From: Ascaris suum
Lineage: Eukaryota > Nematoda > Chromadorea > Rhabditida > Ascarididae
Assembly (NCBI GenBank): GCA_013433145.1
Contig: CM024170.1
Location: 5,599,459 to 5,663,458, forward strand
DNA: 64,000 nt
Direction: 5' to 3'
The notes under the pieces were generated by a model. It was given only the letters and a program-made list of their open reading frames with translations. It ran no database searches and had not been told where the DNA came from. Of this stretch, positions 15,501-27,205 are shown piece after piece. A program made the translations under genes and the position numbers. The stretch's first letter is position 1, and every line of letters starts with the position of its first letter.

Positions 15501-18320
15501 AAATGTGAACTTTCGCCAAAATTGGACACTGCATCTCTTCCTACAGTTCTCACTGCTTTAAAAACACTCACGACAAGCGAATTTATTGGTTTTTCACGCT
15601 TAGCAGACAACTCTCTGAGAACCGAACAGTTCTTTATTCATTTACAGGCAGAATTGTGCTCTCATCGAAGAAAATTTTTCGATGCAAATCATAAAAGGAT
15701 AATTTTCCTTTCGAAAATCAAGTCAGGCCTTACTATTCTTGACCGAAACCCTTGCAAGTGACACAAATAAAACGTTATCGCAATATCCCATGGGCAATCA
15801 TAAAAGCTTTCTGCACGCGAAATGCAACGAAAAAAGAAATTAAATTCCATTTTTGCGAGGACCGAAAAAATGGGTGTGACATCCTTTGGCGCAAAGATGT
15901 CATAAACACTAAGCGAGCAGGTTAGGGGCTGAACTATGCGATCATCATCACTCGACATTCCACTGGCAGAAGCAAACTTCCAGGTAGTGGTTTCTCCACC
16001 CCTGCGACAATCTGACCATCCTGCATTACGAAAACGACGGCCTACTGAACCCTCTATCTTCCAACACCTCGTGGATTTTAAAGGCATCCTACAAAGTATT
16101 ACTTTCTGCATTCATAAGATAGTTGTTTTTAAGAAAATGGAAGCGGCTGTCGCCTAGATTCGCCATAAAGGAGATGAGAGCAGACATGAAATAAAGAGCT
16201 CACATGACCTAGTTAAGGATGTGAAACATAGCAAACAACGCACAAGTAAATTTGGTGATCGGCGTTGAAGACCTCTGAATATTCTCAGCTTCTTTTGCTT
16301 GCGACTTTCATTCCATCTTACAGAGTGACATTTATGATCTACCTGAATAATTATCGAAGCATCGTTATCACAAAGTAAAAAAACTACTGCAAAAGCATAA
16401 AAGTGACGGAAGTGATAATAAAAAATTAAATGATTTCTTCAATGGGGACGAATTATTAACAAACTAAATATGAAAGTTGGCTACAAGGTGAATATTTGTT
16501 AATTGTGGTAGAAATGATTATTAATGAGAGAAAATGTTTGAACTGGAGGAGGCTAGGAGCAATGGTGGAGGTGAGATGAGAGAGTGGGAAGATGAAGCAG
16601 AACGATACGAAAGGCGATATATGACGTTAGTACAAGGGCGAACATTTTCAAGGACTTTCTAGAAGCAACCTTATAAAACAACTTGCAAGTGACCTCAAAA
16701 AGTGCGCCCATCCTTTCCTTTCAATCATTTTCGAGACATTCAATGTCAACTGTCGCCGATTTTTACTGGCCGCTCTCTCTACCGCATTCGAGGAACTCCA
16801 AAGCAAACTCATTCCTTTTACACGAACCAACGATCACAGCAGCTTTCTGACCATTTGACCCCTAGCAACGGGACATTACGGAAAGGCTGTGCTGCTTGCC
16901 TTCATCCAGCAAACTTCGATTCTTCGGCTGTTACCTGTAAGAAGTGAGGCCAAGGAAATGAAAGGAACTTTAACAACATCAACTCACATTCTAAATATTC
17001 ATGGGATTCATGCGATAACTCGAAGGCGGGTGGGGCCTTGCGATAACTGCATAACTGGGAAAGTAGGGAATATCATACAGTCGATGTTTTACGATTCAGG
17101 TTTTGGAGGTTTGCTGTTTAAGACTCGAAGAACTGAAGGTGCCTGAAACTGACGGTCAAATAAGACAAGCAAGAGAAAAGCCAGAAAACCTCAGCGATGA
17201 AAGTGCTTTCGTTTACAGCATCGAGCTACTCAAAACGGCATATGAAGGAGGAATGCAAAAGCAGAAACAATGTGGGCATCTATATCTCAAAAAAGAGCTG
17301 ACGTAATACCATCTGATCTCGTCGCCTGCGCACCAAAGTCTAGTGCTGCATACGGAGATGCCCCTACATCGTTGAGAAGAGAATCAATGATAGTCAAATT
17401 TCGAAAAGAATTCCTGATGGCTTCGTAAGTACAGAAGTTGAAAGTACAGATCTCGATTGCACGTAACACGCAACAATCCTACCCACAAAAAACGGAAGCC
17501 GGATTCCGCATCGCAGCCACTTGCACTTCCGGCATTTCCATGCGCAGCAGAGACAGACTCGCTTCCGAAATTTCTATGCACAGCAAAGCTTGTGTCGCTC
17601 TGATAAAACATTCAAATATGTCACCATATAATACACCACCAAATCCTTCCACCACCATACTCCAACCTTTTAACACTTTGGACCCTCAAAACAAAGATGT
17701 TTGAAGATAATCGTCAAGCGTACGTACAGAATTCGCGAACTCAAGATCCTCCTATGGCAGAAGGAGATATAGGAATCATTGGAAGAAGCGCCCGCTTTAC
17801 AGCATCTTTCTCGGCTTTCAGGTAAGTGTATGCAAAAGGGCATTTTGCCTTTGCAAATGCGAGCACGTGCCTATCCGCCCAGGAGTGAGGGTCACCTCGG
17901 AGTGAGATTCCTCTGGAAATTCATTTGCACACTTGAAATTCTGTGCTGCACTTGTGTCCAACATTTTTTTTTTTCAATATTTGAAACGAATCGCCAGCTG
18001 TTACGACCTAAGCTTCAACCACCGCTTTCATGCGTACTCTTCCATTAATTACATCCAGCTTTTCAATAATTCTATCTGCAATTCATCACCTTGACTATAT
18101 TTGGTTTAGACGACCCGCCGCACATTGTTCAGAACGATATGAACGCATTCAATGCGTTTTGTTCACTTCGGAAATAAACAAGTTAACAAATAAGCACATA
18201 AACACATAAACACATAACAAATAAATAAATGAAACGTTCCCGGTCCATATCAAATCCATTTACTCTAAGGCAAAATCTGCATTTGCAAATCAACCACCGC
18301 GCTCGCAAATCAAAACTCAC
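12592..18320. other. No well-supported gene
   Basis: Scattered splice-like signals occur. On the minus strand near 13463-13501 a CTTTTCCAG acceptor and a GTGAGT donor bracket a 39-base open segment. On the plus strand an exon-like end CTTTCAG|GTAAGT is at 17820. None could be joined into a gene. The frames at 15453-15761 (+) and 15689-16111 (-) overlap on opposite strands and show no domain. Confidence 0.4.
18171..18233. repeat. AAAT/ACAT-type satellite
   Basis: Short AT-rich repeats (ACATAAAC and AAATAAAT phrases) run in tandem for about 60 bases. Confidence 0.8.
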
Positions 18321-18383
18321 CCGAGGGATCAATGAGGAAGAAAAATGACCTGACGCTTTTAGCGCACGTGTTGAGAAACTTTA
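18321..18383 (-). CDS. Candidate internal exon, unrecognised
   Basis: This 63 bp segment lies between acceptor TTTCTCATTAG| and donor CTCGG|GTGAGT. It is open in one frame as KFLNTCAKSVRSFFFLIDPS, with phase 1 at both ends. The splice sites are good but no partner exon or family was found. Confidence 0.18.
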
Positions 18384-21300
18384 CTAATGAGAAACCCAGC
18401 CCGTCCTTTTAGCTTTTGCCTACTTTGCTTTCTGCCTTACAACTTATAGTCCTAGATTCAGGTTGCAAGCCGGAACATAGACTACTCTACAAAATCACTC
18501 ATCAATGATAATGATATTTGAGGCGCACAGTACAAGTTTCGAGGAAATCACTTTCCATATAAAACAGCATGCGAGAAACAAAGATTTGCTTTTCCAAATT
18601 TTCAGTGCCCACATATCCGTTTATCAATAAATGAACGCATCCTCGGGTTTGAGAGGTAACTGAAAAGCACAAACAATACTACACAACTTAGGATCACTTG
18701 AAGTGCACAGTATAAGGTTTTAAGAGGCGTATTTCCTATCTCCTACGGCACGCAAGATATCGCAGTCTCCTTTCTGTGTTGAGCGCCGAAAAGTGAGTTT
18801 GTTTACGATTCGCTTGATCAACCAGGGTTTTGACATGAGCTATGTCACTTCTCTGCCAGAGATAAATGTAGTGCACCAGTAGCCAGCTGGATGGACCAGA
18901 AAATACCACACATATAGACATTAATGGAAGCAAGAAATACACACCAAAGATCTCTCGGAGATTAAAGAATAAAGCCGCCTTAAGGTGCTTTTGCAAGTAT
19001 TTGAAAACTGCGTAGCAAATTCCCCACTATTCATACGAATATTTTCTCAAATTCCGACGAACGAATAAGATGGGTCGCCCTGACTAAACAGCAGGGATCT
19101 TCCCTCAGAGAAAAAAATCTTTCTTACTGTTTTCTTTTCCACTCCTCCCCCATCGTCGGTACCACAGTATGTGTCTAAACCACAAATGAAGCCATCACCA
19201 GCTTATCGCTGAGAGGACGACTAAAAATGGAAACAAAAGTGGCCGCTGAGACAACAGCCGAGTTCGAGACACTGATTTACATGCGATGAAGCGTTGAGTA
19301 CACAGACAACCGGCGAAAATCGGCATCAATAAACGCTCGTTAGGTGAAAAATTCCTCGGAACTCAACAGAAAAAAGTGGATGATTACGGAACTATTTACT
19401 AACATTTGCAGCGCTCCAGCCATATTCCGTCATGTGTTGCATCTACAACTGGACCAAAGTCCCACTCTATCTGTCCTTCTCTCTAACTCCCCCCTCCACC
19501 CCCCCCCCCCCCCCCCTACAATACAGCACTAGCAAACGCTTTAGACCACGACAAGCCAAAAATGACGGGGCAAAAACTGTGCAAGCAGCACAATTGTGCG
19601 AAACGCAGCTGGCAAAGATCTCGATTTGGATGATACGCCACTGAATTTGTAACATTGACAAACACCCATCGGTTGCAGCGGAAAAACTCCTATTTTTGCC
19701 TTGACTTCATACTCCGGGAGTAGGATATCTCTCAGCAATGTGAAACAGGGAACAAACTGTAGACATTTCTCTCGCAAAAGATCGATAATCACAAATTGGT
19801 ATATGCAAAATTCGCAATCTGTCTTCTAAGCGATGTCGTCATCATGTCCAATTACGGTACGCGCGATTTTCAAATTCGTTTGGGAAGACCGCCATAAACG
19901 CACGTCCGGAAAAGCGACAGCGAGATGGCATGTGCGCTACCAACATGCGGGACCGATTTCCTCGTTCAAAAATAAGTGTTGAGGTGATTAATCTTAAGCC
20001 GATTATGTGTGCCATTAAATTCTCATGCAGAGCGCAAATGATACTAGAGGTCATTCATATGTATCGACTCGTAATTGCAACATGGGATGAGGTTCAACAA
20101 TCGAGGCCATGCACCTGCCAAGTAGCATTGGAAGCATTATTAAAATCGGTCATCGAATTGGATGCTAATGCGCGCTGTTGCCTCCTCCACGCGCCTTTCA
20201 GATCTCAAGAGCGCATTGCGAGACCTACTCCATTCCATTACAGTTCCCAAAGAGTATGGCGTCACACATCGAAAAAACTCGAGGCATCTAGCGAAGATTT
20301 CTTTTGCCTTCGCTTTGAATAGCTCGACAGCAATTCGAGGTCGCATGAGCCCATATTAGTGACAAAATTAAGTCCTATCTCTCTTCCTACTCTCCCTGTT
20401 TTTTGTTTGGCGTAACGGAGGAAGTTCAGAGGGTAAGCTAATCACATCTGATATTATCGGCAGAACCCGTGCAACAACCACTCCTTCACGATGAACTGAA
20501 TAATTCTAAATGGAGGTGAAAAAACCTTGGCTAGATGCGTTTGGGTTTCTTCTACATATGACGCAGTATCTTTTCGAGCGTACACATAAGGTCTTCTAAT
20601 GCGCTTTTGAAATTTTTGAAAGGCAAATCAAAAGAAAACATCGAATCAACTTAGCTATGAACGGCCCTGACAGAGCTTTCAGTGCTGTCCTAGACGTGCC
20701 TCATCTCCACTGTGAAATCTTATGCCACTATACAGTTATGGGTCGAGGTGTGTCAGTAATGCTGCGGTTCACGTCATTCTTCGTTATATGGAAATTTTGA
20801 GTTTCTGTCTTTCCAGGTGATGAGTGACTCTCAAATGGCCTTCGACGATCTTCTCTCCGTTCCATCAAAATACATTAGCAGACATATTTCAACGTTCTTA
20901 TTAGTGAACAAATAAGAGCGCCTCATCCGCTAATTGGATGCGCGCTTGTTATATTCTCTTCGCACGCATGCGCACGCGGCAAAGTGCGCCGATACCTATC
21001 AAGCTTGCAACGTCTCTTCGTATTCAGTAGGGTCGGATAGCTCACTAAACTCGCCGGATTCATTTCACATCTTCTTCGAAGTCCGGACAGGTTGTTCAAC
21101 TCACCGCAAGGTACTTGGGCCTTTCTCTTCGTGTTTTACTGCAAATATGAAACATTTCTATTAGAGTTCACGCATTTGAAGTTACGATACAACTCTCAAA
21201 GGTTTTTCAAAATTTGGGATGTTGCCAGAATGTTTCACGAAATTTTTTTGGATTCCACTTTATGTTAAGTTTAATTGTGATAAAGAGATTATAATAAAAA

Positions 21301-22096
21301 TGGGGTATGTTGGTGGGGATTACGGTGAGCAAATGCTGTCACAACTGGACGTATAAACGAGTATTAGGATTTCATACGAATCACATTGCTTCTAAGATCG
21401 TCGGCAGCATCAACGTCGACATGCAATCAGAGGGTATTTATAGCCGCCAACTTTCTATTATATTTCTCGATACAAAAATTTCCACATATACTTTGCACGT
21501 ATCAAAGTGTTGGTTGTGTACATGAGTGGTCGAGTTGCTTCGATATAAACGATCACCTAACAAGCGGAACACCTTATTATTCTCCTCAGGAGAAACCCTT
21601 TTGAACCCAAGACGCTCTTCCGAGCAAAAAATTACGCCGCCCTTTACAAAATGCCATTCACTAAAACGATACCGTCAGCGCTTCGACTTTGAAGTTGTTT
21701 TGCCTTGTGATTGCTGTTATGAGTCGGAACATCCATCTCACCCCATCCCCCTCCCCTTATGTCTCCACCTTACTGCTAAACCATCCCTCAGCGTTAGAGT
21801 TTCCATCCAGCCTCTCCTTCCCACCTCGAAAATTGAGCGATCTTTATGTTCGGAAGCCTGCGAATTTCAAGATTCCCAAGACGAAATCAATCATCCCAGT
21901 CCTTCGGGGAAGGTCGAAGCTGGGAAAATGCTTCTGCCCGAGATTTATGAACAGAGTTTTGTCCATAACCAATTCCACTTCCGGTGCGTAAAAACTATGA
22001 AACAAGTAAAAATACCTAAATAGCAATGTTTTTTCGAAGCAAAAACAACCTGGACGTCACTATCTTAATGTTACTATCGTATAGACGATTCCCCGG
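18384..22096. other. No supported gene
   Basis: The stretch holds an 18-base C run at 19499-19516. Near 20140-20350 frames are open on both strands together, which reflects base composition rather than a clear gene. Confidence 0.45.
19499..19516. repeat. C homopolymer, 18 bases
   Basis: The longest uninterrupted C tract in the window, preceded by more C-rich sequence. Confidence 0.97.
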
Positions 22097-22282
22097 ATGC
22101 GTAAAGAAAATTTTGGAGGCCAGATATTTTTCGCCACCATATCCGATCTGCCACTTTGCGGCCTACATTTTATATCAGCAGCAAAGTCATCTCTAGCTTG
22201 TTTGAAAGATGAATTTAATATTCGAGTCTTTTCTCGTTGGGGTGCAGTTATAGCAGCTGGATCCTCAGATTCCTCGGAATAA
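22097..22282 (+). CDS. Candidate small ORF, 61 residues, unrecognised
   Basis: The frame starts with ATG and an in-frame TAG lies 12 bases upstream. The product begins MRKENFGGQIFFATISDLP and ends RWGAVIAAGSSDSSE. The stop codon overlaps an AATAAA motif at 22278-22283. The opposite strand is also open here, with a frame containing EESEDPAAITAPQREKTRI. Only one strand, if either, is likely to be real, and no family is recognised. Confidence 0.17.
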   Translation: MRKENFGGQIFFATISDLPLCGLHFISAAKSSLACLKDEFNIRVFSRWGAVIAAGSSDSSE

Positions 22283-22861
22283 AAAAGTGCAAACAAATAT
22301 TGCAATTTCCGAGAACATAGCAAACGGAGATGAGCTTACTTCCTCTCATCACTAAACCCGTTTTCATTTTGGAAAGAGACGGCACGAATGAGAAGGCATA
22401 ACAGTCACAAGCTGCAGCTCAATTGTAGATTCTAACTGCTAACGGATAATAAAAAAATAAAAGAGATGAGACAGTCAGCGAGGAGAAAAGATTTAGCTAA
22501 AAGGAAGAAATTTCCTTTATATGATGATCTTCCGCCTTCCAAGCTGCATACATTGAAAAGGGTAATGCGATATACGAGAAATCGCTATAAAAAAGAAGAC
22601 CGTTCATGAGACATTATAATGCTAACGATCATCGAGTGGAGAGATCGAAGAGGATGAATGAGCTGCACCTTCAAGACGTCAATGGGTACGGCTCTACCTT
22701 TTCGCCTGGACTTCAGATATCTTTTTGATTGCCTCTTGTACAAGGTGGGTAGAGAAATTTGAAGGGGATTAGTTGGAAGCAGCGAATTTTTTCTTGTTTA
22801 AAAGATAACGAAATCATTTTATCTTCTCCCAGCCCTAATGCCTCATTTATTTCCTGTACAG

Positions 22862-22871
22862 CCCCCCCCCC
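22862..22871. repeat. C homopolymer, 10 bases
   Basis: Uninterrupted C tract followed by CT-rich sequence. Confidence 0.95.
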
Positions 22872-23363
22872 TCTCCCTCCCGCTCTCATAAATTTCCCAC
22901 CCGATACGCACTGAATGCTCATTAAAATAATTGCTATAAGATGGTCTTCATCGTTTGAAGTCGGAAGTATTTCTTTAAAGTTTAAGGTCTCATTATTTAG
23001 CGGCGCATTACTTCATTTTTGAATTCATCATTTTCGAAATTTAGATTTGCAAACAAAAACAAACGAATCGCCTCGTTGAGGATTTATGAATTTCTTCACG
23101 CTGAACTGCTCCTTTCGATGCTTTCTTCTGCGAAAAATTGCAACAAGGAGCCTACAAAAGCATGCCAGACAGCTGTCACACTGTTTGCTTTTATTTGTCG
23201 CTCATCTGACCAGCCGGTTTCATAGATTGCCAGCAAAAAATAGAATACACAAAGTAATGATTTTGATACTTCAATTGATCCAACCTCCCAAATAAATCGT
23301 CGCAGAATAGCTCTCCTGTTTGTGATTCAACTCACATGAAATGACTGCAATTTTCTTTCGCCA

Positions 23364-25325
23364 TTAAATCTCTCCAGCATCTTTCAACACTGATGTATCA
23401 ATGTGAAATATGGCAAAGGAAGTGATCCCCTGAGGCACGTTATACCTCGTAATGTTAGTCCTTAATTCCAGATTTGAAACTATCCACCGGACAGGCAGAC
23501 AGACCTATAAATACATTCGCATACATCCAACATCGCTGTAGGCATTGTATCGGTAAATCCCATAGTTTCAATAGGCATGATATTCGAATATTTACAAACA
23601 AATAAATGACGTCCGTAATCAGCACACACCTCCTGATTAAAATGAATGAAAAATAAACAAGAACGTTGTCTTGTTTCGGGGATGAGCACGAAGCAGCTGT
23701 ATTTGCCAAGCAAAGATGTCTCTAATGTGGCATTAACCACACTGCCCACACCTCGAAAACACTCTCTTATTGTTAACTGTTACAAGTACACTGGAAGATT
23801 TTGCACAAATAGATGTGGGAGGAAAACAAATTTGGTGTGAGTTTAGTGGATGATTGAACAAATTGTGGAAGAGGACGGTTAAGACTCGCTAGAAACGAAG
23901 CGATATTGGAGGAAAGCGGTGCGGTGCATTGATAACGAGATTGATCACTGGTGGAAATCGTTTTGCAAATCTCTAACATAAAGCTGCAAAGATTCGTTAA
24001 CTCCGTCCCCATAACTTCGTTAATTGTCATTCCACCTTATATATTGCTGAAAGTAAAAACGAACGATGGACGATATCACAAAAATCCCGACCGCATTCCA
24101 CAAAAGTTTAAAGACATCCTTGATGCTTTTATAAAGCTGTAATATTTGATTCTATTTTCCAGTAGGTCGCTTAATGGTCTTCAAACTTTAATATACTTCA
24201 TTTGGCGGTGATGTTCGTTTATTAAACGCATAGACGATAACATTCACATTCAAAATGCATGCTTCTATGTGGTGTTAGTTGTGGTAACATTGTGGCTGCC
24301 CAGCGGAATGTCACCGGAATAGCAAATCACCAGTAGTATATTGGAAGAATGGGGTTCGTCTTGCAATGAGTGTTGCCATCGTGGATGGGATAAGGTGGAA
24401 AAAAGGCAGTCACTATTTTATTCGAAGGCATCCTTGCCAACTGCTTCGATATAAATGAAGTAAAGGTTGCAGATGCATATTACAAAATTGAAACGAAACC
24501 ATGACGCCTTGTGTAAAATTCCAGCAGCTAACAGCTTAAGTTATTTACCTATCTAATTGAAACACAGCAGTCAGTCACACAGCCTTACCCTGACCAACCA
24601 TGGGAAATTGTATAGTGCTGGGTGCAATACATGATCCTTCGATGGGCAATTTTCCAAGTAAATCTAGGCAAATTATCACTAACACAGAGATGTTTTAATT
24701 CTAATGTTTAACACTTTTCTTGGCAGCAGTTTCTTCATCGTGCTTCAATGCAGGGGCTTGCCACATAAAAACGTCTTGAACGACCACTTCTTGCATGGAT
24801 ATTTGCGTGCAGAAACATTTGTGCCTCTCTTGACTACCACCATCTCATTTTGTCTTGAAAGTCACCATAGTAAGGAGCACATGGAAAAGTAATGCTTCGA
24901 AAGTTTAGTATGGCCCTCGTGAAAGATGTTCTAACTAGTTTTTTTCACTGCCGGCTGCCAGAAACCTAAATGTCTTCGATGCACAACTCTCCCAGCAAGA
25001 CTGAAATTTCCTATCTCAGCAAATTTTTTCTCAAGACGAAAAGCTAAAGGAAAGTGAACACAGCGTATTAACACATTCGAAAATGAATCGCGTATGCGAA
25101 AATCATTGAAGATTCAAAAGAGAATGCGAAGTTATGAGAATTCATTTCCATCTTTCCCGTTGCGTCTCTTTTGCTTTCTCATTCTCTTTTCTACTTCTCC
25201 ACACAATAGATGCCTTCACCACTTTCATCCGTCACATTATCTTGCCGTCTTTCGATTGACTTACGCCGCTTCTCCGTGCCGCTCAACTCGAGCTTATTGA
25301 CAGCTTCCTCGTCCGTGTTTGCCAT
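23364..25325 (-). CDS. Candidate five-exon gene, 134-residue unrecognised protein
   Basis: Exons at 25265-25325, 24949-25043, 24589-24663, 23525-23632 and 23364-23429 join in frame with consistent phases. The protein starts MANTDEEAVNKLELSGTEKR, then has FRLEKKFAEIGNFSLAGRVV, then a segment with LENCPSKDHVLHPALYNFPW, then EVCADYGRHLFVCKYSN, and ends HIDTSVLKDAGEI. The first donor (C|GTAAGT) and the acceptors (TTCCTTTAG, TTGCCTAG, TTTTAATCAG) are good; the exon 2 donor (GCA|GTGAAA) and exon 4 donor (GAT|GTATGC) are weaker. Exon 4 could instead run to a stop at 23480. No signal peptide or known domain is seen. The support is gene structure, not homology. Confidence 0.33.
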
Positions 25326-25560
25326 CGCAAATAACAACTGTTTTACGGCAAAAAACCGGTGACGAAACGCATCAGACGTTGCTCGTTGTATCGCTTTCTT
25401 ACCAGTTTAAAGCTATCTCTAAACGGTCGTCTTATTGCTCTTCCTCTACATTTATGCCTTTATTTGTGTGTTAACCCAATGTTTGTGAGCACTCTAATGA
25501 GCAAGTGTGAAATCCATTGGTAATAAGGACAGCGTCAAGCTCCGATTACGCTCAGAATAG

Positions 25561-25646
25561 ACGAATGAATGAACGAACAGTTGAATAAATGAGTAAAAAT
25601 GGATAAATAAACAAATAGATAAATAAATGAATAAATAAATAAATGC
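25561..25646. repeat. AAAT/GAAT tetranucleotide satellite
   Basis: Tandem GAAT, AAAT and similar units run over about 85 bases directly upstream of the candidate gene that starts at 25325 on the minus strand. Confidence 0.9.
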
Positions 25647-27205
25647 AAATTAAAAAGTTAAAAACAAGAGCGATAAACTTAAGGTGATCACCTGAAGAGA
25701 CATAAAAGAATAGCGTTGTTTATAGTAAAAGATGAGAAGAGAGTGTCCCTTCATTCTTCGCGACTGTTTTCGTGTATGAAACGTCTACTATTGTGCAGAC
25801 GTAGCATTACATCGCCACACAAACGATCTATTCAGAATTAACGAAATGTATATCAGAAGCTGGCAAATACTTCAACTAACTGCATCACTGAAAATGAGAG
25901 ACGACAAAAACACTGCTCGTTAATACACGTTTTCCAACTCATTCACCATAAAACTAAACTCGAATAAACGATTTCACGGAAGCGTTTAATCGTCATAATC
26001 TATGAAAGAGATGAGAAGTTGAGGTCAGTGATAGAAGGCTCCGGAGTCAGACTCCTGCAGTAGTTTATCCAGAAGGTAAATTCAAATCAAATCTGTCGGT
26101 TGTCACTAATTATGAAGCACTGAAGAGCGTCCCTAGTCGCTATCACTGGTCGGATGACATCTGGTTTAGGAAGATTATACTATGAAATACCGCACTCCTC
26201 ATATTTCATCATCTCAAACTTCTTATTAGATATATACACAAAGCAACATATTGGTACATCAAATGTCTCCTGAGCGGATTAAATGTGGGAAAGCACATGA
26301 AAGAAAACATAAAAGCGTCATAGAACATGCTGTAGTGATCGAGAAAACCCTATCTAACGAGAAAAACGTCGTCGCAGTGCGTTTTCATGCAAATCTGCGA
26401 AGAAGAATTTAAATGAATATGAAACGCACGATGTAGATAGAAGGTGGAAAAAAAATGAAAGCTTTGACGTGAGGACTGCGTTTTGCGCTTGCGAACTAAC
26501 GCTTTATCTGTTAGCCATATATCATTATCCACTTCATTCTTACGTTCAAGAGTAAGAAAAAAGCGCAAAAAGTGCACATCTCGGACTTCAAGGGAATTAC
26601 ATTACTGAAAGGGAATTACATTCACCGTTGCCTCATCAAAGACCTAAGCAAACAGTTTCATGAAGGACACCTCTTATATAGTGGGAGTGCCGATTGAGTA
26701 ACACACTAAGATTGCAGACAGAAAGAAACCATTTCAGCACCTCGTATGTGCAAACGAAGACAGAAATCATTGCTACGGCAACAAATAGAAACGAAGAATG
26801 GAAAAATGTGGTAGCAGTGAGAGGGAGGCGACAGCAGACATAAAAGGAACATGTGAAAGATAAAGAATTAATGCGAGAATATGAAATATACGGAATCAAA
26901 AAGGATATCGGAAAGGATGAAATAAGATGTATATTAGCCGAAGAAGAATTGGAACTGTACTTCAAGTAGTATATCTGTTGTGTGCCTATTCTTATGCGCT
27001 ATGCCCTCACCAGGAGTGACAAGTATACTCCGAAACGTTGGAGGGGGAAAGAGAGGTGGTCTGATGAAGCAAGAGAGGTGGTTCTCTGATGGCTGAGAAC
27101 CACATGTGTACAGAAATCCATGTTTTTCTCGAAAGCGACGAAATTTGCCTTGTCCCGGTTCACGCTGTATATAGATGGATGAAATTTAGAATCTCCTAGA
27201 AATAT
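25647..27205. other. No supported gene
   Basis: I see no convincing exons here. Confidence 0.45.

Noticed and set aside
15689..16111. 140-codon minus-strand frame
   Set aside because: No recognised domain and an overlapping plus-strand frame is equally open. About one such frame is expected by chance here.
21526..22023. Longest open frame in the window, 165 codons on the plus strand
   Set aside because: No domain, irregular composition with many Ser/Pro/Cys stretches, and a second overlapping open frame. Length alone is near chance expectation for this many bases.
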